Assembly: GCF_002887815.1 (NCBI RefSeq)
Contig: NZ_PDHO01000002.1
Coordinates: forward strand, 248,001-312,000
Reading direction: 5' to 3'
DNA: 64,000 nt
Source of the DNA: Mycobacterium sp. ENV421
Lineage (GTDB): Bacteria > Actinomycetota > Actinomycetes > Mycobacteriales > Mycobacteriaceae
Under the pieces are notes generated by a model. It was given only the letters and a program-made list of their open reading frames with translations. It had not been told where the DNA came from and did no database searches. Shown piece by piece: positions 27,377 to 36,930 of this stretch; within the stretch, counting starts at the first letter, position 1; each line of letters begins with the position of its first letter. Position numbers and translations under genes: made by a program.

Positions 27377-27909
27377 GGTTCGTCGAAGAACTGTGACTTG
27401 TCGAGCAGTCGACGGTCCTTCTCGATCTGCCGATCCTGGTGGTATGCCTCGACCTGCTCGGCCACCCACTCTTCGAGCAGGGTGCGTTGCAGGTCGAACA
27501 TCTCCTTTTCCTCGTCCGGCTCGGCATGGTCGTAGCCCAACAGATGCAGCACGCCGTGCACGGTCAACAGCGCCAGTTCCTGACCGAGGCTGTGACCGGC
27601 GGCGGTGGCCTGATCGGCGGCGAACTGCGGGCACAACACGATGTCACCGAGCATTGACGGCCCCGGTTCGGGCGCATCCGGGCGCCCGCCGGGCTCGAGC
27701 TCGTCCATCGGGAAGCTCATCACGTCGGTGGGGCCGGGCAGGTCCATCCAGCGCATGTGCAGGTCGGCCATCGCGTTGGTGTCCAGCAACACCATCGACA
27801 GCTCAGCGGCCGGATTGACGTCCATACGACGAATCACGAAGCGCGCGACGCTGATCAGTTCCTCTTCGGAAACGTCGAGGCCGGATTCATTGGATACCTC
27901 GATGGTCAT
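27373..27909 (-). CDS. ybeY: Endoribonuclease YbeY
   Basis: 178 residues; metal-dependent endoribonuclease in 16S rRNA maturation and ribosome quality control. The UPF0054 zinc motif H-G-x-L-H-L-x-G-Y-D-H is intact ([11 protein letters not shown], about residues 117-127). It sits between phoH and the CorC-like gene; spacing to phoH is 11 bp. The acidic and basic C-terminal extension (about 40 residues) is typical for mycobacteria. Confidence 0.94.
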   Translation of the reverse strand: MTIEVSNESGLDVSEEELISVARFVIRRMDVNPAAELSMVLLDTNAMADLHMRWMDLPGPTDVMSFPMDELEPGGRPDAPEPGPSMLGDIVLCPQFAADQATAAGHSLGQELALLTVHGVLHLLGYDHAEPDEEKEMFDLQRTLLEEWVAEQVEAYHQDRQIEKDRRLLDKSQFFDEP

Positions 27910-27920
27910 GTGAGATGCCC

Positions 27921-28937
27921 CTAGCGCCGCGTCGAGCGACGTTGGGAGCGGTTCATCAGCGCCGGCTGCTCGGCCTTGGCGTAGGCGTCGACGATCTCCG
28001 ACACCAGGCGGTGGCGCACCACGTCGGCGCTGGTGAGTTCGGCGAAATGGATGTCGTCGATGCCGTCGAGCACATCCATCGCCGCCCGCAGACCGGACTT
28101 GGCGCCGCCGGGCAGGTCGACCTGGGTGATGTCACCGGTGACCACGATCTTGGAGCCGAACCCCAGCCGGGTGAGGAACATCTTCATCTGCTCGGCGGTG
28201 GTGTTCTGCGCCTCATCGAGAATGATGAACGCGTCGTTGAGTGAGCGGCCACGCATGAATGCCAGCGGCGCGACCTCGATCACCCCGGTGCTCAGCAGAT
28301 TCGGGATGGCGGCGGGGTCCATCATGTCGTGCAGCGCGTCGTAGAGCGGACGCAGGTACGGGTCGATCTTCTCGGTCAGCGTGCCGGGCAGAAACCCAAG
28401 GCGCTCACCGGCTTCCACCGCGGGCCGGGTCAGGATGATCCGCGTGACCTGCTTGGTCTGCAGCGCGTTGACCGCCTTGGCCATCGCCAGGTAGGTCTTG
28501 CCGGTGCCCGCCGGACCGATGCCGAACACGATCGTGTGGGCGTCGATGGCGTCGACGTAGCGCTTCTGGTTGAGCGTCTTGGGCCGAATCGTCTTACCGC
28601 GGCGGGACAGGATGTCCAGCGTCAGCACCTCGGCCGGTGACTCGTTGTCCGCCGCGGCGAGCATCCCGACGCTGCGACGGACCGCGTCCGGGGACAGCGA
28701 CTGACCACCGGCCACAACAGCGATGAGTTCGGAGATCACCCGTTCGGCCATCGCGACGTCGGCCGCCTCACCGGACAGGGAGACGGTGTTGCCTCGGACA
28801 TGAACATCGGCCGACAGGCTGCGTTCGAGTGCGCGCAGATTTTCGTCAGCGGAACCCAGCAGGCCCACGACGAGGTCGGGCGGAACAGTCATGCTGCTGC
28901 GCACTTGCGAGGCAGCGGTCGTCTCGCGGGGCGTCAC
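27921..28937 (-). CDS. phoH: PhoH family protein (PhoH1/PhoL-like ATPase)
   Basis: 338 residues. Walker [14 protein letters not shown] and Walker [13 protein letters not shown], with a KH-like N-terminal segment. PhoH-like ATPases in this context (phoH-ybeY-corC-era) are linked to RNA metabolism and ribosome maturation. GTG 28937 is the only upstream start and gives [12 protein letters not shown], close to the M. tuberculosis Rv2368c N-terminus. It is the first gene of the operon running to era. Confidence 0.93.
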   Translation of the reverse strand: MTPRETTAASQVRSSMTVPPDLVVGLLGSADENLRALERSLSADVHVRGNTVSLSGEAADVAMAERVISELIAVVAGGQSLSPDAVRRSVGMLAAADNESPAEVLTLDILSRRGKTIRPKTLNQKRYVDAIDAHTIVFGIGPAGTGKTYLAMAKAVNALQTKQVTRIILTRPAVEAGERLGFLPGTLTEKIDPYLRPLYDALHDMMDPAAIPNLLSTGVIEVAPLAFMRGRSLNDAFIILDEAQNTTAEQMKMFLTRLGFGSKIVVTGDITQVDLPGGAKSGLRAAMDVLDGIDDIHFAELTSADVVRHRLVSEIVDAYAKAEQPALMNRSQRRSTRR

Positions 28938-29018
28938 GTGGTCTTCGAAGCCTGCTTCCTGGGTTCCGGTTAGGTCGAAAACACCAGTTTACCGTCCGAG
29001 CGCCGCACCTCCCACTGG

Positions 29019-29429
29019 TTAACCCACAGTCTGGGTGAACGCCTGATGGGTCAGCGCCGAGTTCATGAAGTCGCGGAAGTGCAGCCACTTGCCGTCGCGC
29101 AGCGTGATGATGTGGGCGAACTCCGACTCCCAGGTGTGCCCGGTGGCCGTGCGCAGGAACTTCTGGTGACCCCAGACCGCCAGGTTGTCGCCGTCGCCGA
29201 TGAACAGCCACGGCTCCATCGCCACGATCTCGATGTGGGCGCCGACGGTGCTGAAGAATTCTCCCGCAGCCTCGATGCCGTGATAGTCCCCGGCGTACGG
29301 GATGGCGGCACTGCCGTAGTAGGTGATCCGGACGTCCGGATCCATATGGCTCAGCGCCGTCGCCAGGTCACCGGCCGGAACCGCGGCGTAGATGGCCCGG
29401 GTGGTGGCGATGTTGAGGGTCTCGCTCAT
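29019..29429 (-). CDS. NTF2/SnoaL-like small protein coupled to a P450
   Basis: 136 residues, alpha+beta barrel pattern of the SnoaL/NTF2 superfamily (ATTRAIYAAVPAGDL, DVRITYYGSAAIPYAGDY, GHTWESEFAHIITLRDGKW). Members are isomerases, cyclases, hydratases or ligand-binding proteins; the reaction cannot be named. ATG 29429 overlaps the P450 stop by 4 bp, so the two are made together and probably act on the same or successive substrates. Confidence 0.82.
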   Translation of the reverse strand: MSETLNIATTRAIYAAVPAGDLATALSHMDPDVRITYYGSAAIPYAGDYHGIEAAGEFFSTVGAHIEIVAMEPWLFIGDGDNLAVWGHQKFLRTATGHTWESEFAHIITLRDGKWLHFRDFMNSALTHQAFTQTVG

Positions 29430-30664
29430 CGGCTCAGCTGCATCGGCAGACGGACGAAGCCGTGGGTGAGCAGGCTGGCGGTCTGCCGCTCGGCTGGCTC
29501 CTCGGACAGGCCGATCACCGAGTAGCGGTCCAGCACCGCATTGACGATCGACAACACCTCCAGCCGGGCCAGCGGCGCACCGAGGCAGAAGTGCAGACCG
29601 TGGCCGAACGCCAGATGCTGACGGATGTTGGGCCGGTCCAGATCCAGGCGTGCCGGATCTTCGAACACGGCCGGGTCGTGGTTGGCCGAGCCGAAGAACA
29701 ATGCCACCCACTCCCCTTTGCGGATCGTGGCGCCGTCGATCTCGACGTCGCGGGTCGCGATGCGGAACAGCCGGTTCGGCCCGGTGAGCCGCGCGACCTC
29801 CTCGATGAACGTGCTCAGCAACGAACGGTCGGCCCGCAGCCTGGCGGTGACCGCGGGTTCCCGCGCCATCGCGTCGAGAACGCTGCCGATGAGATAGGTC
29901 GTCGTCTCGCTGCCGGCGACCACGAGGGTGACGCAGAACCGCACCACCTGCTCCGGGGTGAGCCGCTGACCGTCGAGCTCGGCCCGCAGCAGCGCCGAGA
30001 TCAGGTCCTCGGCATCCTCGATGTCCTGCGAATCATCAACGTGCGCAAGCTTTTCAGTGACGCGCTCAGTGAACGTCGTGACCATCTCGAAGTTGCTGGC
30101 CATCCGCTCCTCGGGAGTCATCGTCGACGACAGCATGAACGCGTTGGCCCAGTTCTTGAATCGGACGTGGTCGCCTTCGGGAAGACCCAGCAGCCGCACC
30201 ATCGCCCGGGTGGGCACCTCGTCGGCGAACTCCATCACGTCGCGATCCCCGTCGCCGGTGCGGTCGTCGAACTCGGCGAGCAGAAGCGGCACCAATTGGT
30301 CCAGCCAGTTCTCGAGCCGCCGGATGCGCCGCGGCGAGAACGCCTGGCTGACCAGTTTGCGTTCGGCGGTGTGCGCGGGCGCGTCGGTGTTGACCAGCAT
30401 CAGGCTCGGAGCCGACGACGCCTCCTGGATGGGATCACGCGACGAGAACGTCTCGCTGTCCCGCGCCGCCGCGAGCACCTGGTCGTAGCGGAACAGCGCC
30501 CACGCGGTGACCGGTTCGTCGGCGCCGGGCACCGTGCCCGGCGGCCAGTCCCGATACCCCGCCACCGGCGAGGAATCGCGCAGTTGCTCGTAGAGCGGGT
30601 AGGGGTTCGCGATCCCCTCCGGGGTGGTGAGCAGATGCAGGGCAGAGGCGGTCGTCGAGGTCAT
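29426..30664 (-). CDS. Cytochrome P450
   Basis: 412 residues, soluble bacterial P450. The I-helix oxygen-activation motif is VAGSETTTYL, the ExxR motif is EEVARL, and the heme loop is FGHGLHFCLGAPLARLE with the Cys ligand near residue 359. All are intact. It would need a ferredoxin and reductase encoded elsewhere. ATG 30664 (MTSTTASAL) fits the family length. Downstream lies a coupled SnoaL-like gene. Upstream a GAF-LuxR regulator is divergent across 117 bp and may control it. Substrate unknown. Confidence 0.93.
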   Translation of the reverse strand: MTSTTASALHLLTTPEGIANPYPLYEQLRDSSPVAGYRDWPPGTVPGADEPVTAWALFRYDQVLAAARDSETFSSRDPIQEASSAPSLMLVNTDAPAHTAERKLVSQAFSPRRIRRLENWLDQLVPLLLAEFDDRTGDGDRDVMEFADEVPTRAMVRLLGLPEGDHVRFKNWANAFMLSSTMTPEERMASNFEMVTTFTERVTEKLAHVDDSQDIEDAEDLISALLRAELDGQRLTPEQVVRFCVTLVVAGSETTTYLIGSVLDAMAREPAVTARLRADRSLLSTFIEEVARLTGPNRLFRIATRDVEIDGATIRKGEWVALFFGSANHDPAVFEDPARLDLDRPNIRQHLAFGHGLHFCLGAPLARLEVLSIVNAVLDRYSVIGLSEEPAERQTASLLTHGFVRLPMQLSR

Positions 30665-30781
30665 GCGAACAGCCTCATTGCTCGTATGAGCCTGGTCGAT
30701 CTCCCGATGGAGGTCAGTTGCGCTCCCGACCGAGCGGTTTTGCCACCACGGCCCCGATCGCGGTGAGAGCATCGCCTCACT

Positions 30782-31960
30782 GTGACCACTCCCACCGACT
30801 GTCTGCCTGTGACCGCGCTGACCGACGGCAACCACCCCGGTTGGGCATCCAAAGCCCCGCCGGTCAGTGCGGTCTCCCGCCGCTACGACGAGGCCTGCCG
30901 GCTCGGGATCGTCGAACCTGCCGACGACCCGGTCCGAGCCGTCGCCGACACGGTCGACGCGCAGGCCACCCTGGTCCGCGAAGCGCTCGAAGCGCTCGGC
31001 GACGAACACGCGCTCGCCGCGCTCGAAGCCGTACTGGACCTGTCCCTGCTGGAGCGCCAGCTGATCGAGGACAGCGCCCGGCGCCGGACGCTGGCGTTGC
31101 TGCGCGTGCAGGAAGGCTTGTCGAAACTGCGCGGCATCGACGAGGTCGCCAAGATCGTCGACCGCGCGCCGCGCGAACTGGTCGAGTCGTGCGGCTTCGA
31201 CCGCGCGGTCCTGTTCCGGGTGCACGAGGGCAAGATGGTGATGGAGTCGGCCTACTTCGGTGACGACGCCGAGGGCGCCGAGAAGATGGTCGCGTTCGCC
31301 CAGTCGGTCGCCCCGCCGCTGGACCACATGCTCCTCGAGACGCAGATGATCCGCAGGCACGCACCGGAAATCGTGCGCGACGCCCGCAACGATCCCCGCG
31401 TCAACCGACCGATCATCGACTTCTCGCTGACCCACTCCTACGTCGCGGCACCCGTGATGCCGACCGGACGGGTGATCGGCTTCCTGCACGCCGACCGGTT
31501 GTACTCCGGGCGCACCGTCGACGAGATCGACCGCGACACCGTGTGGGCGTTCGCCGAGGGATTCGGCTACGCCTTCGAACGAACCGTGCTGATGGAGCGG
31601 ATGCGCCGCCAGCACGCCGACGTGCGTAACGCGCTGGCCACCGCCGAGCAGGCCGCCCAAGCCCTCCAGGACGCCGACCTGGAACTGCGCAAAGTCGAGC
31701 CCGCCGAGCGCAGCACGGCCAGCCGCCGGCTGGCGGAAGTGGAATCGCGGGTGCACGAGATGCTGACCCGCCGCGAAGCCGAGGTGCTGCGACTGATGGC
31801 CGACGGGCGCACCAACCAGCAGATCGCCGACGAACTGGTGATCACCCCCGGCACGGTGAAATCCCATGTGAAGCGGGTACTTCGGAAGCTGCATGCCAGT
31901 AACCGCGCCGAGGCGGCGTCGATCTACGCGCGCTTGGCAGCCCGGCCCGAGCCGGCCTGA
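30782..31960 (+). CDS. GAF-domain LuxR-type transcriptional regulator
   Basis: 392 residues. An N-terminal helical part is followed by a GAF-like domain (about 100-245: IVDRAPRELVESCGFDRAVLF to VIGFLHADRLYSG). A coiled-coil linker (about 265-320) leads to a C-terminal LuxR helix-turn-helix (about 325-385: LTRREAEVLRLMADGRTNQQIADEL and TPGTVKSHVKRVLRKL in separate helices). It probably senses a small molecule or redox cue. It is divergent from the P450 operon and convergent with rsmE (3 bp gap). Confidence 0.87.
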   Translation: MTTPTDCLPVTALTDGNHPGWASKAPPVSAVSRRYDEACRLGIVEPADDPVRAVADTVDAQATLVREALEALGDEHALAALEAVLDLSLLERQLIEDSARRRTLALLRVQEGLSKLRGIDEVAKIVDRAPRELVESCGFDRAVLFRVHEGKMVMESAYFGDDAEGAEKMVAFAQSVAPPLDHMLLETQMIRRHAPEIVRDARNDPRVNRPIIDFSLTHSYVAAPVMPTGRVIGFLHADRLYSGRTVDEIDRDTVWAFAEGFGYAFERTVLMERMRRQHADVRNALATAEQAAQALQDADLELRKVEPAERSTASRRLAEVESRVHEMLTRREAEVLRLMADGRTNQQIADELVITPGTVKSHVKRVLRKLHASNRAEAASIYARLAARPEPA

Positions 31961-31963
31961 CCG

Positions 31964-32722
31964 CTACTGACGCTGATCCGACCAGCGCCCGGTCAGCACA
32001 CCCAACGCGCCGAGGGCCACCGCCGCGGCCGTCGTGGTGCGCAGCACCGTCGGACCCAACCGGACCGCGGTTGCCCCCGCGTCTGCCAGCCTGTGGAGTT
32101 CGGCGTCGCTGATCCCACCTTCGGGACCCACGATCAACATGATCGAATCCGCTTGGGCCACCGGCAGTTCCGCCAGGGGACGGTCGGCCGATTCGTGCAG
32201 CGCCAGGACCAGTCCGCCGGCCCCGACCCGCTGGGCGACCAGGTCGGCCAGCGCGGCCGTCGCGACCGGGCCGTCGATAGGTGGGATGTAGCCTCGCCGC
32301 GATTGCCGCGCCGCCGACCGCGCCACCGCCCGCCACCGGCGTAGGCCCTTCTCAGCCCGTTCGCCGTCCCAGCGCGCCACACACCGGTCGGCCTGCCAGG
32401 CGACGAAGTCGTCGGCACCGGCCTCGGTGGCCAGCTCGATCGCCAGTTCCGAACGCTCCGATTTCGGAATCCCCTGCGCGACGGTCACCGGCGGGAGCGG
32501 ACGCGGGAGCGTCCAGCGCTCCAACACCTGGGCCGAGAACCCGCGCTTGCTGGTCTGGTCCACTTCGCAGCGAGCCATCGTCCCGTCACCGTCGGACAGG
32601 ACGAGCTTTTCGCCGGGCCGGATGCGCCGGACCGTCGCGGCGTGGAAACCCTCGTCACCGTCGATGACAGCACGCTGCCCCACCACCGGAATGGCGTCGG
32701 CGAAAAACAGTGTGTCGGCCAA
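31964..32722 (-). CDS. rsmE: 16S rRNA (uracil-1498-N3)-methyltransferase
   Basis: 252 residues, SPOUT-fold methyltransferase. Knot motifs [14 protein letters not shown] and [13 protein letters not shown] form the SAM site; an N-terminal PUA-like domain binds rRNA ([17 protein letters not shown]). TTG 32722 begins 3 bp after the dnaJ2 stop and is the only reasonable start. Same order (hrcA-dnaJ2-rsmE) as Rv2374c-Rv2372c. Confidence 0.93.
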   Translation of the reverse strand: MADTLFFADAIPVVGQRAVIDGDEGFHAATVRRIRPGEKLVLSDGDGTMARCEVDQTSKRGFSAQVLERWTLPRPLPPVTVAQGIPKSERSELAIELATEAGADDFVAWQADRCVARWDGERAEKGLRRWRAVARSAARQSRRGYIPPIDGPVATAALADLVAQRVGAGGLVLALHESADRPLAELPVAQADSIMLIVGPEGGISDAELHRLADAGATAVRLGPTVLRTTTAAAVALGALGVLTGRWSDQRQ

Positions 32723-32725
32723 CGC

Positions 32726-33868
32726 CTAACGGCCGCTGAATGTTTCGCGGAGCCGGCTGAACAGTCCGCCGGTGTTGCCGGCCACCGCGTGCGTGGATTT
32801 GACCTCGGGTTCGGCGTGGCTGCGGGTCTTGAACTCGGTGAGTAGTTCCTTGGCCCGGGCGTCGAGCTTGCCGGGCACCGTCACCTCGATGTGCGCGTGC
32901 AGGTCACCCCGGACCCCGGACCGCAGATGCGGCATACCGTGCCCGCGCAGCGTGGTCACCGAACCGGGTTGGGTGCCCGGCGCGATGGCGATCTCGGTCA
33001 GCCCGTCGAGGATGCCGTCGACGGTGACGGAGGTGCCGAGCGCGGCGTCGACCATCGGCACCGACACGGTGCAATGCAGGTCGTCGCCGTCGCGGACGAA
33101 GATGTCGTGCTGCTGCTCGTGGACCTCGACGTACAGATCGCCCGCCGGGCCGCCACCCGGGCCGACCTCACCTTGTGCGGCCAACCGAACCCGCATGCCG
33201 TCACCGACACCGGCCGGAATCTTCACGCTGATGTCGCGGCGGGCGCGCACTCGTCCGTCGCCGGCGCACCGATGGCAGGGATCGGGAATGACCTCGCCGA
33301 CGCCGCGGCAGGTCGGGCAGGGCCGGGAGGTCATGACCTGACCCAGCAGCGAACGCTGCACCGTCTGCACCTCGCCGCGTCCGCCGCAGGTGTCACAGGC
33401 GACGGGCGTGGAGTCGCCGTGAGTTCCCTTGCCCTGGCACACATCACAGAGCACCGCGGTGTCAACGGTCACCTGCTTGGTGACCCCGGTCGCGCACTCC
33501 GACAGATCCAGGCGCATTCGCAGCAGCGAGTCCGAACCGGGCCGCACCCGGCCGATCGGGCCGCGCGCCGCACCGCCGCCGCCGAAGAACGCCTCGAACA
33601 CATCACCCAGACCGCCGAAGCCACTGAACCCGTTGGCTCCCGCCGCGGCGCCCTCCAGCGGGTCGCCGCCCAGGTCGACGATGCGCCGCTTCTCCGGATC
33701 GGAGAGCACCTCGTAGGCGGCGCTGATCTCCTTGAATTTGTGCTGGGCCTCTTCGTCAGGGTTGACGTCGGGATGGTATTCGCGGGCCAGCTTTCGATAG
33801 GCGCGCTTGAGCTCCTGATCGCTGGCGCCCTTGCTCACCCCGAGCAAGCCGTAGTAATCCCGTGCCAC
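32726..33868 (-). CDS. dnaJ2: Chaperone protein DnaJ2
   Basis: 380 residues, type I J-protein. J domain with HPD (YHPDVNP), a short Gly/Phe-rich stretch, and a zinc-binding domain with all four CxxCxGxG repeats ([32 protein letters not shown]). C-terminal substrate-binding domain. It stimulates DnaK ATPase. GTG 33868 lies 26 bp after the hrcA stop, so it is in the HrcA-controlled operon. Confidence 0.95.
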   Translation of the reverse strand: MARDYYGLLGVSKGASDQELKRAYRKLAREYHPDVNPDEEAQHKFKEISAAYEVLSDPEKRRIVDLGGDPLEGAAAGANGFSGFGGLGDVFEAFFGGGGAARGPIGRVRPGSDSLLRMRLDLSECATGVTKQVTVDTAVLCDVCQGKGTHGDSTPVACDTCGGRGEVQTVQRSLLGQVMTSRPCPTCRGVGEVIPDPCHRCAGDGRVRARRDISVKIPAGVGDGMRVRLAAQGEVGPGGGPAGDLYVEVHEQQHDIFVRDGDDLHCTVSVPMVDAALGTSVTVDGILDGLTEIAIAPGTQPGSVTTLRGHGMPHLRSGVRGDLHAHIEVTVPGKLDARAKELLTEFKTRSHAEPEVKSTHAVAGNTGGLFSRLRETFSGR

Positions 33869-33894
33869 TGTTGACCTTTCGAATTCCCCGCCGG

Positions 33895-34932
33895 CTAGCC
33901 GGCTCGGTGTCCTAGGACATCGCCGATGTACATCGCAACAGCTGCGACGTTGGCGATAGTTCCCGGATAGTCCATTCTGGTGGGTCCCAAAACACCCATG
34001 CCGCCGTACACGGTGCCCGAGCTGCCGTAGGTCGTGCTGATGACCGACGTTCCGGCCATCTGCTCGGCCTCGGTTTCCTGGCCGATGCGCACCGTGACCT
34101 TACCCGCTTCCTGTGACGCGGCCAGCAGGCGAAGCACCACGACCTGTTCCTCGAGGGCTTCGAGGATGGAGCGCAGCGATCCCCCGAAGTCGGCGGTGTT
34201 GCGGGTCAGGTTGGCGGTGCCGCCCATCAGCAGACGTTCCTCATTGTGCTCCACCAACGACTCGAGGAGCACCGTGGCCGACCGGCCGACGGCATCGCCG
34301 AGGCCGCCCGACCCATCCAGCCGCGCAGCCAGGTCGGCGACCGCAACCGACGCCGCCGCCAGCCGCTTGCCCTCCAACGCCTGCCCGAGCAATTCGCGCA
34401 ACTGGGACAGCTGGTGGTCGTCGATGGTGTCGCCCAACTCGACTATGCGCTGGTCGACCCGGCCCGAGTCGGTGATCACCACCATCAGCAGCCGGGCCGG
34501 CGTCAACGCCACGATTTCCAGGTGCCGCACCGTCGAGGTCGACAGCGTCGGGTACTGGACGATCGCGACCTGCCGAGTCAGCTGGGCCAACAGCTTCACC
34601 GCACGCCGCAGCACGTCATCGAGGTCGACGCCGGATTCCAGGAACTGGAGGATCGCTCGGCGCTCGGAGCCCGACAGCGGTTTGACGTCGTCGATGCGGT
34701 CGACGAACTCGCGGTAGCCCTTCTCGGTGGGCACTCGCCCGGAGCTCGTGTGGGGCTGGGTGATGTAGCCCTCGGCTTCCAGTACCGCCATGTCATTGCG
34801 CACCGTTGCGCTGGATACCCCCAGGTTGTGGCGGTCGACGAGGGCTTTGGAACCGATCGGTTCCTTGGTCGCCACGAAGTCGGCGACGATCGCACGGAGC
34901 ACCTCGAAGCGACGGTCGTCAGCACTTCCCAT
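33895..34932 (-). CDS. hrcA: Heat-inducible transcription repressor HrcA
   Basis: 345 residues. N-terminal winged helix ([24 protein letters not shown] split over two helices, then [21 protein letters not shown]). GAF-like middle and C-terminal dimerisation regions end in [16 protein letters not shown], conserved in HrcA. It represses chaperone genes through CIRCE. ATG 34932 has GGAGGTG 7 nt upstream. A CIRCE-like site lies 48 bp upstream, so the hrcA-dnaJ2-rsmE operon is autoregulated. Confidence 0.95.
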   Translation of the reverse strand: MGSADDRRFEVLRAIVADFVATKEPIGSKALVDRHNLGVSSATVRNDMAVLEAEGYITQPHTSSGRVPTEKGYREFVDRIDDVKPLSGSERRAILQFLESGVDLDDVLRRAVKLLAQLTRQVAIVQYPTLSTSTVRHLEIVALTPARLLMVVITDSGRVDQRIVELGDTIDDHQLSQLRELLGQALEGKRLAAASVAVADLAARLDGSGGLGDAVGRSATVLLESLVEHNEERLLMGGTANLTRNTADFGGSLRSILEALEEQVVVLRLLAASQEAGKVTVRIGQETEAEQMAGTSVISTTYGSSGTVYGGMGVLGPTRMDYPGTIANVAAVAMYIGDVLGHRAG

Positions 34933-34956
34933 CTGGTACACCTCCAAGTCGTCTCC

Positions 34957-35007
34957 ATTTTACGGACACCAACAGCACAATTAGCACCCACGGACGCGGA
35001 GTGCCAC
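34957..35007 (-). promoter_or_regulatory. CIRCE operator and promoter of hrcA
   Basis: TTAGCACCC-N9-GAGTGCCAC at 34981-35007 matches the CIRCE consensus TTAGCACTC-N9-GAGTGCTAA at 15 of 18 arm positions with the exact 9 bp spacer. On the reverse strand a TAAAAT hexamer (34962-34957) fits a -10 element, and an 18 bp spacer puts the -35 region inside the CIRCE, so HrcA would block polymerase. Confidence 0.85.
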
Positions 35008-35078
35008 CGACTCGGGCCGCGCGCACGGATGTTCGCCCACCGCTGACGTTGGGGCCTCCAGCGACTAGCCTTGCTCGA

Positions 35079-35120
35079 ATGGTGGTGCGGGGTCGGCCGG
35101 CAGGGACGACGGCCCGATGA
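35079..35120 (+). CDS. Leaderless 13-codon upstream reading frame
   Basis: MVVRGRPAGTTAR, ending in TGA that overlaps the ATG of the next gene (ATGA). A TAGCCT hexamer (35066-35071, TANNNT) lies exactly 7 nt before its ATG, the spacing expected for a leaderless start. Translation of this small frame would deliver ribosomes to the downstream start, which has no good Shine-Dalgarno site. Expression is inferred. Confidence 0.5.
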   Translation: MVVRGRPAGTTAR

Positions 35121-35440
35121 TCTTCAAAGGCGTTCGGGACGGCAAGCCATACCCCGAGCACAACCTCTCCTACCGCGACTGGTCGCAGATTCCGCCGCGA
35201 CAGATCCGCCTCGACGAGTTGGTCACCACGACGACGGTGCTGGCACTGGACCGCCTGCTGTCCGAGGACTCGACGTTCTACGGCGACCTCTTCCCGCACG
35301 CGGTCCGGTGGCGCGGCGTGATCTACCTCGAGGACGGCCTGCACCGGGCGGTCCGGGCCGCGCTGCGTAATCGCACGGTCTTGCACGCCCGGGTCTACGA
35401 CATGGACGACGGCGTCGCCGACCAGTTCTCGGCCAGCTGA
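35117..35440 (+). CDS. Conserved mycobacterial protein (Rv2375-like)
   Basis: 107 residues, soluble. Conserved core LSYRDWSQIPPRQIRLDEL, then LFPHAVRWRGVIYLEDGLHR and AALRNRTVLHARVYD; no known catalytic motif. The strong conservation I recall between this and Rv2375 suggests an essential-type small protein, but its role is unknown. It may be translated by coupling to the 13-codon upstream frame. Its last 46 bp overlap the 3' end of the convergent histidine kinase gene. Confidence 0.82.
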   Translation: MIFKGVRDGKPYPEHNLSYRDWSQIPPRQIRLDELVTTTTVLALDRLLSEDSTFYGDLFPHAVRWRGVIYLEDGLHRAVRAALRNRTVLHARVYDMDDGVADQFSAS

Positions 35441-36930
35441 CCGGCGGCCGGCAGGCTCACCGTGAATTGAGTTCTGCCCGGGCGGGATTGCGCGTTCACC
35501 GTGCCGCCGTGTGCTTCCACGATCGACAGGACGATCGCCAGCCCCAACCCACTGCAGCCCAGCTCGCGCGACCGCGACTTGTCCGCCCGGACGAACCGGC
35601 CGAACAGGTTGGGCATGATCTCCTCGGGAATACCGGGACCGTCGTCGCTGACGACAAGCTGCACCCGCCCGTCGCCGCCCCTGGTGAGCGATGTGTTGAC
35701 GGTGACTCCCGCCGGGGTGTGCACCCGCGCGTTGCCGAGCAGGTTCGCCAGCAGCTGATGCAACCGGGCGCGGTCGCCGCGAACCCAGATCGCCTCGTCG
35801 GGCAGGTCGATCATGAAGTGATGATCCGGCGCGCTCACCGCGGCGTCGTTGACCGCGTCGGCGACCACGTCGCACAGGTCGAGGTCTTCGAGCTCCAGGT
35901 CACCGCCCTCGTCGAGCCGCGACAGCAGCAGCAGGTCGGCCACCAGGGACGCCATCCGGCGTGACTCCGCCTCGATGCGGGCCAGCGCGTACTCGGTGGT
36001 CGGCGGCAGCAAGTCGCTGTCCTGGCGGGTCAGTTCGGCGTAGCCGAGGATCGCGGCCAGCGGTGTGCGCAGTTCATGGCTGGCGTCGGTGAGGAATTGG
36101 CGGGTTCGGCGGTCGGAGGCCGCGATATCGCCGAGCGCGGAATCGACATTGGTCAACAGCCGGTTGAGGGTATGCCCGACGACCCCGACCTCACTGGCCC
36201 GGTCGGTGTCGGCCGGGCTCACCCGGGCGGTGATCCGGTAGTCGGTGGGATCCAGGGGAAGGGCGGCAACCTTGGCGGCGACGTCCGCGACGCGCCGCAA
36301 CGGCCGCAACGCGTAGTTCACCACGATCATCGTGCCCAACGCGGTGAGCGCCACAGCGACGACCACCAGGATCACCACGGTCAGGCCTTTGCCGGCGACG
36401 GTCTTGTTCGCCAGATCCAGCGACACCGCCGACACCAGCCGCTCGCCGCCCGGGAAATCCCGGTGCCCGACCCGATGCGACCCCATGTCGCCGAGTTCGA
36501 CGGTCTGCGGATCGCCGCCGGCCCAGTTGATCGTCTCCAACGCGCGCAGTGCGTCCGGCGGAGCGGGGACGGGTTCACCATCGGTGAACGCGCTGGCGTA
36601 CACCACCCGGTCGTCGCGCAGCATCGCGATCACCGTGCCCGGCCCCTGACCCGGGAACTCACCGAGGTCGCCGTGACCGGCACTGCCGTCTTCGGAAGGT
36701 TGCTCGATGTCCCCGAACCGCTTGGCCTTGGAATACGAATAGCTGAACGCAGCAAGCGAATTCGACACCTGACTGTTGGCCAGACTCATCGCCTCGTCGC
36801 GCAGACTCATCACGGCGACCGCGCCGATGGCGATCATCGCCACGCTGCTGATCGCCGAGACCCAGATGACCAACCGCCTGCGCAGTGAACGCGGGCGCCA
36901 CCGCCTCTCGCCGTGGGTGGCCGGCCTCAC
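35395..36930 (-). CDS. Sensor histidine kinase of the SulP-linked two-component system
   Basis: 511 residues. Membrane helix near 22-42, an extracytoplasmic sensor loop of about 160 residues, a second helix near 195-220, a HAMP linker (ALRPLRRVADVAAKVAAL), the phosphoacceptor His in DASHELRTPLAAILGY, and ATPase boxes N (HQLLANLLGNARVH), G1 (VSDDGPGIP) and G2 (GLGLAIV). GTG 36930 overlaps the response-regulator stop (GTGA). The signal is unknown; linkage to a SulP-carbonic anhydrase gene suggests bicarbonate, CO2, pH or an anion. Confidence 0.92.
   Translation of the reverse strand: MRPATHGERRWRPRSLRRRLVIWVSAISSVAMIAIGAVAVMSLRDEAMSLANSQVSNSLAAFSYSYSKAKRFGDIEQPSEDGSAGHGDLGEFPGQGPGTVIAMLRDDRVVYASAFTDGEPVPAPPDALRALETINWAGGDPQTVELGDMGSHRVGHRDFPGGERLVSAVSLDLANKTVAGKGLTVVILVVVAVALTALGTMIVVNYALRPLRRVADVAAKVAALPLDPTDYRITARVSPADTDRASEVGVVGHTLNRLLTNVDSALGDIAASDRRTRQFLTDASHELRTPLAAILGYAELTRQDSDLLPPTTEYALARIEAESRRMASLVADLLLLSRLDEGGDLELEDLDLCDVVADAVNDAAVSAPDHHFMIDLPDEAIWVRGDRARLHQLLANLLGNARVHTPAGVTVNTSLTRGGDGRVQLVVSDDGPGIPEEIMPNLFGRFVRADKSRSRELGCSGLGLAIVLSIVEAHGGTVNAQSRPGRTQFTVSLPAAGQLAENWSATPSSMS

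Noticed and set aside
26084..27634. Extended start of the CorC-like gene to 27634
   Set aside because: The extension is Arg-rich shadow of ybeY; GTG 27376 overlapping the ybeY stop gives the proper membrane domain start.
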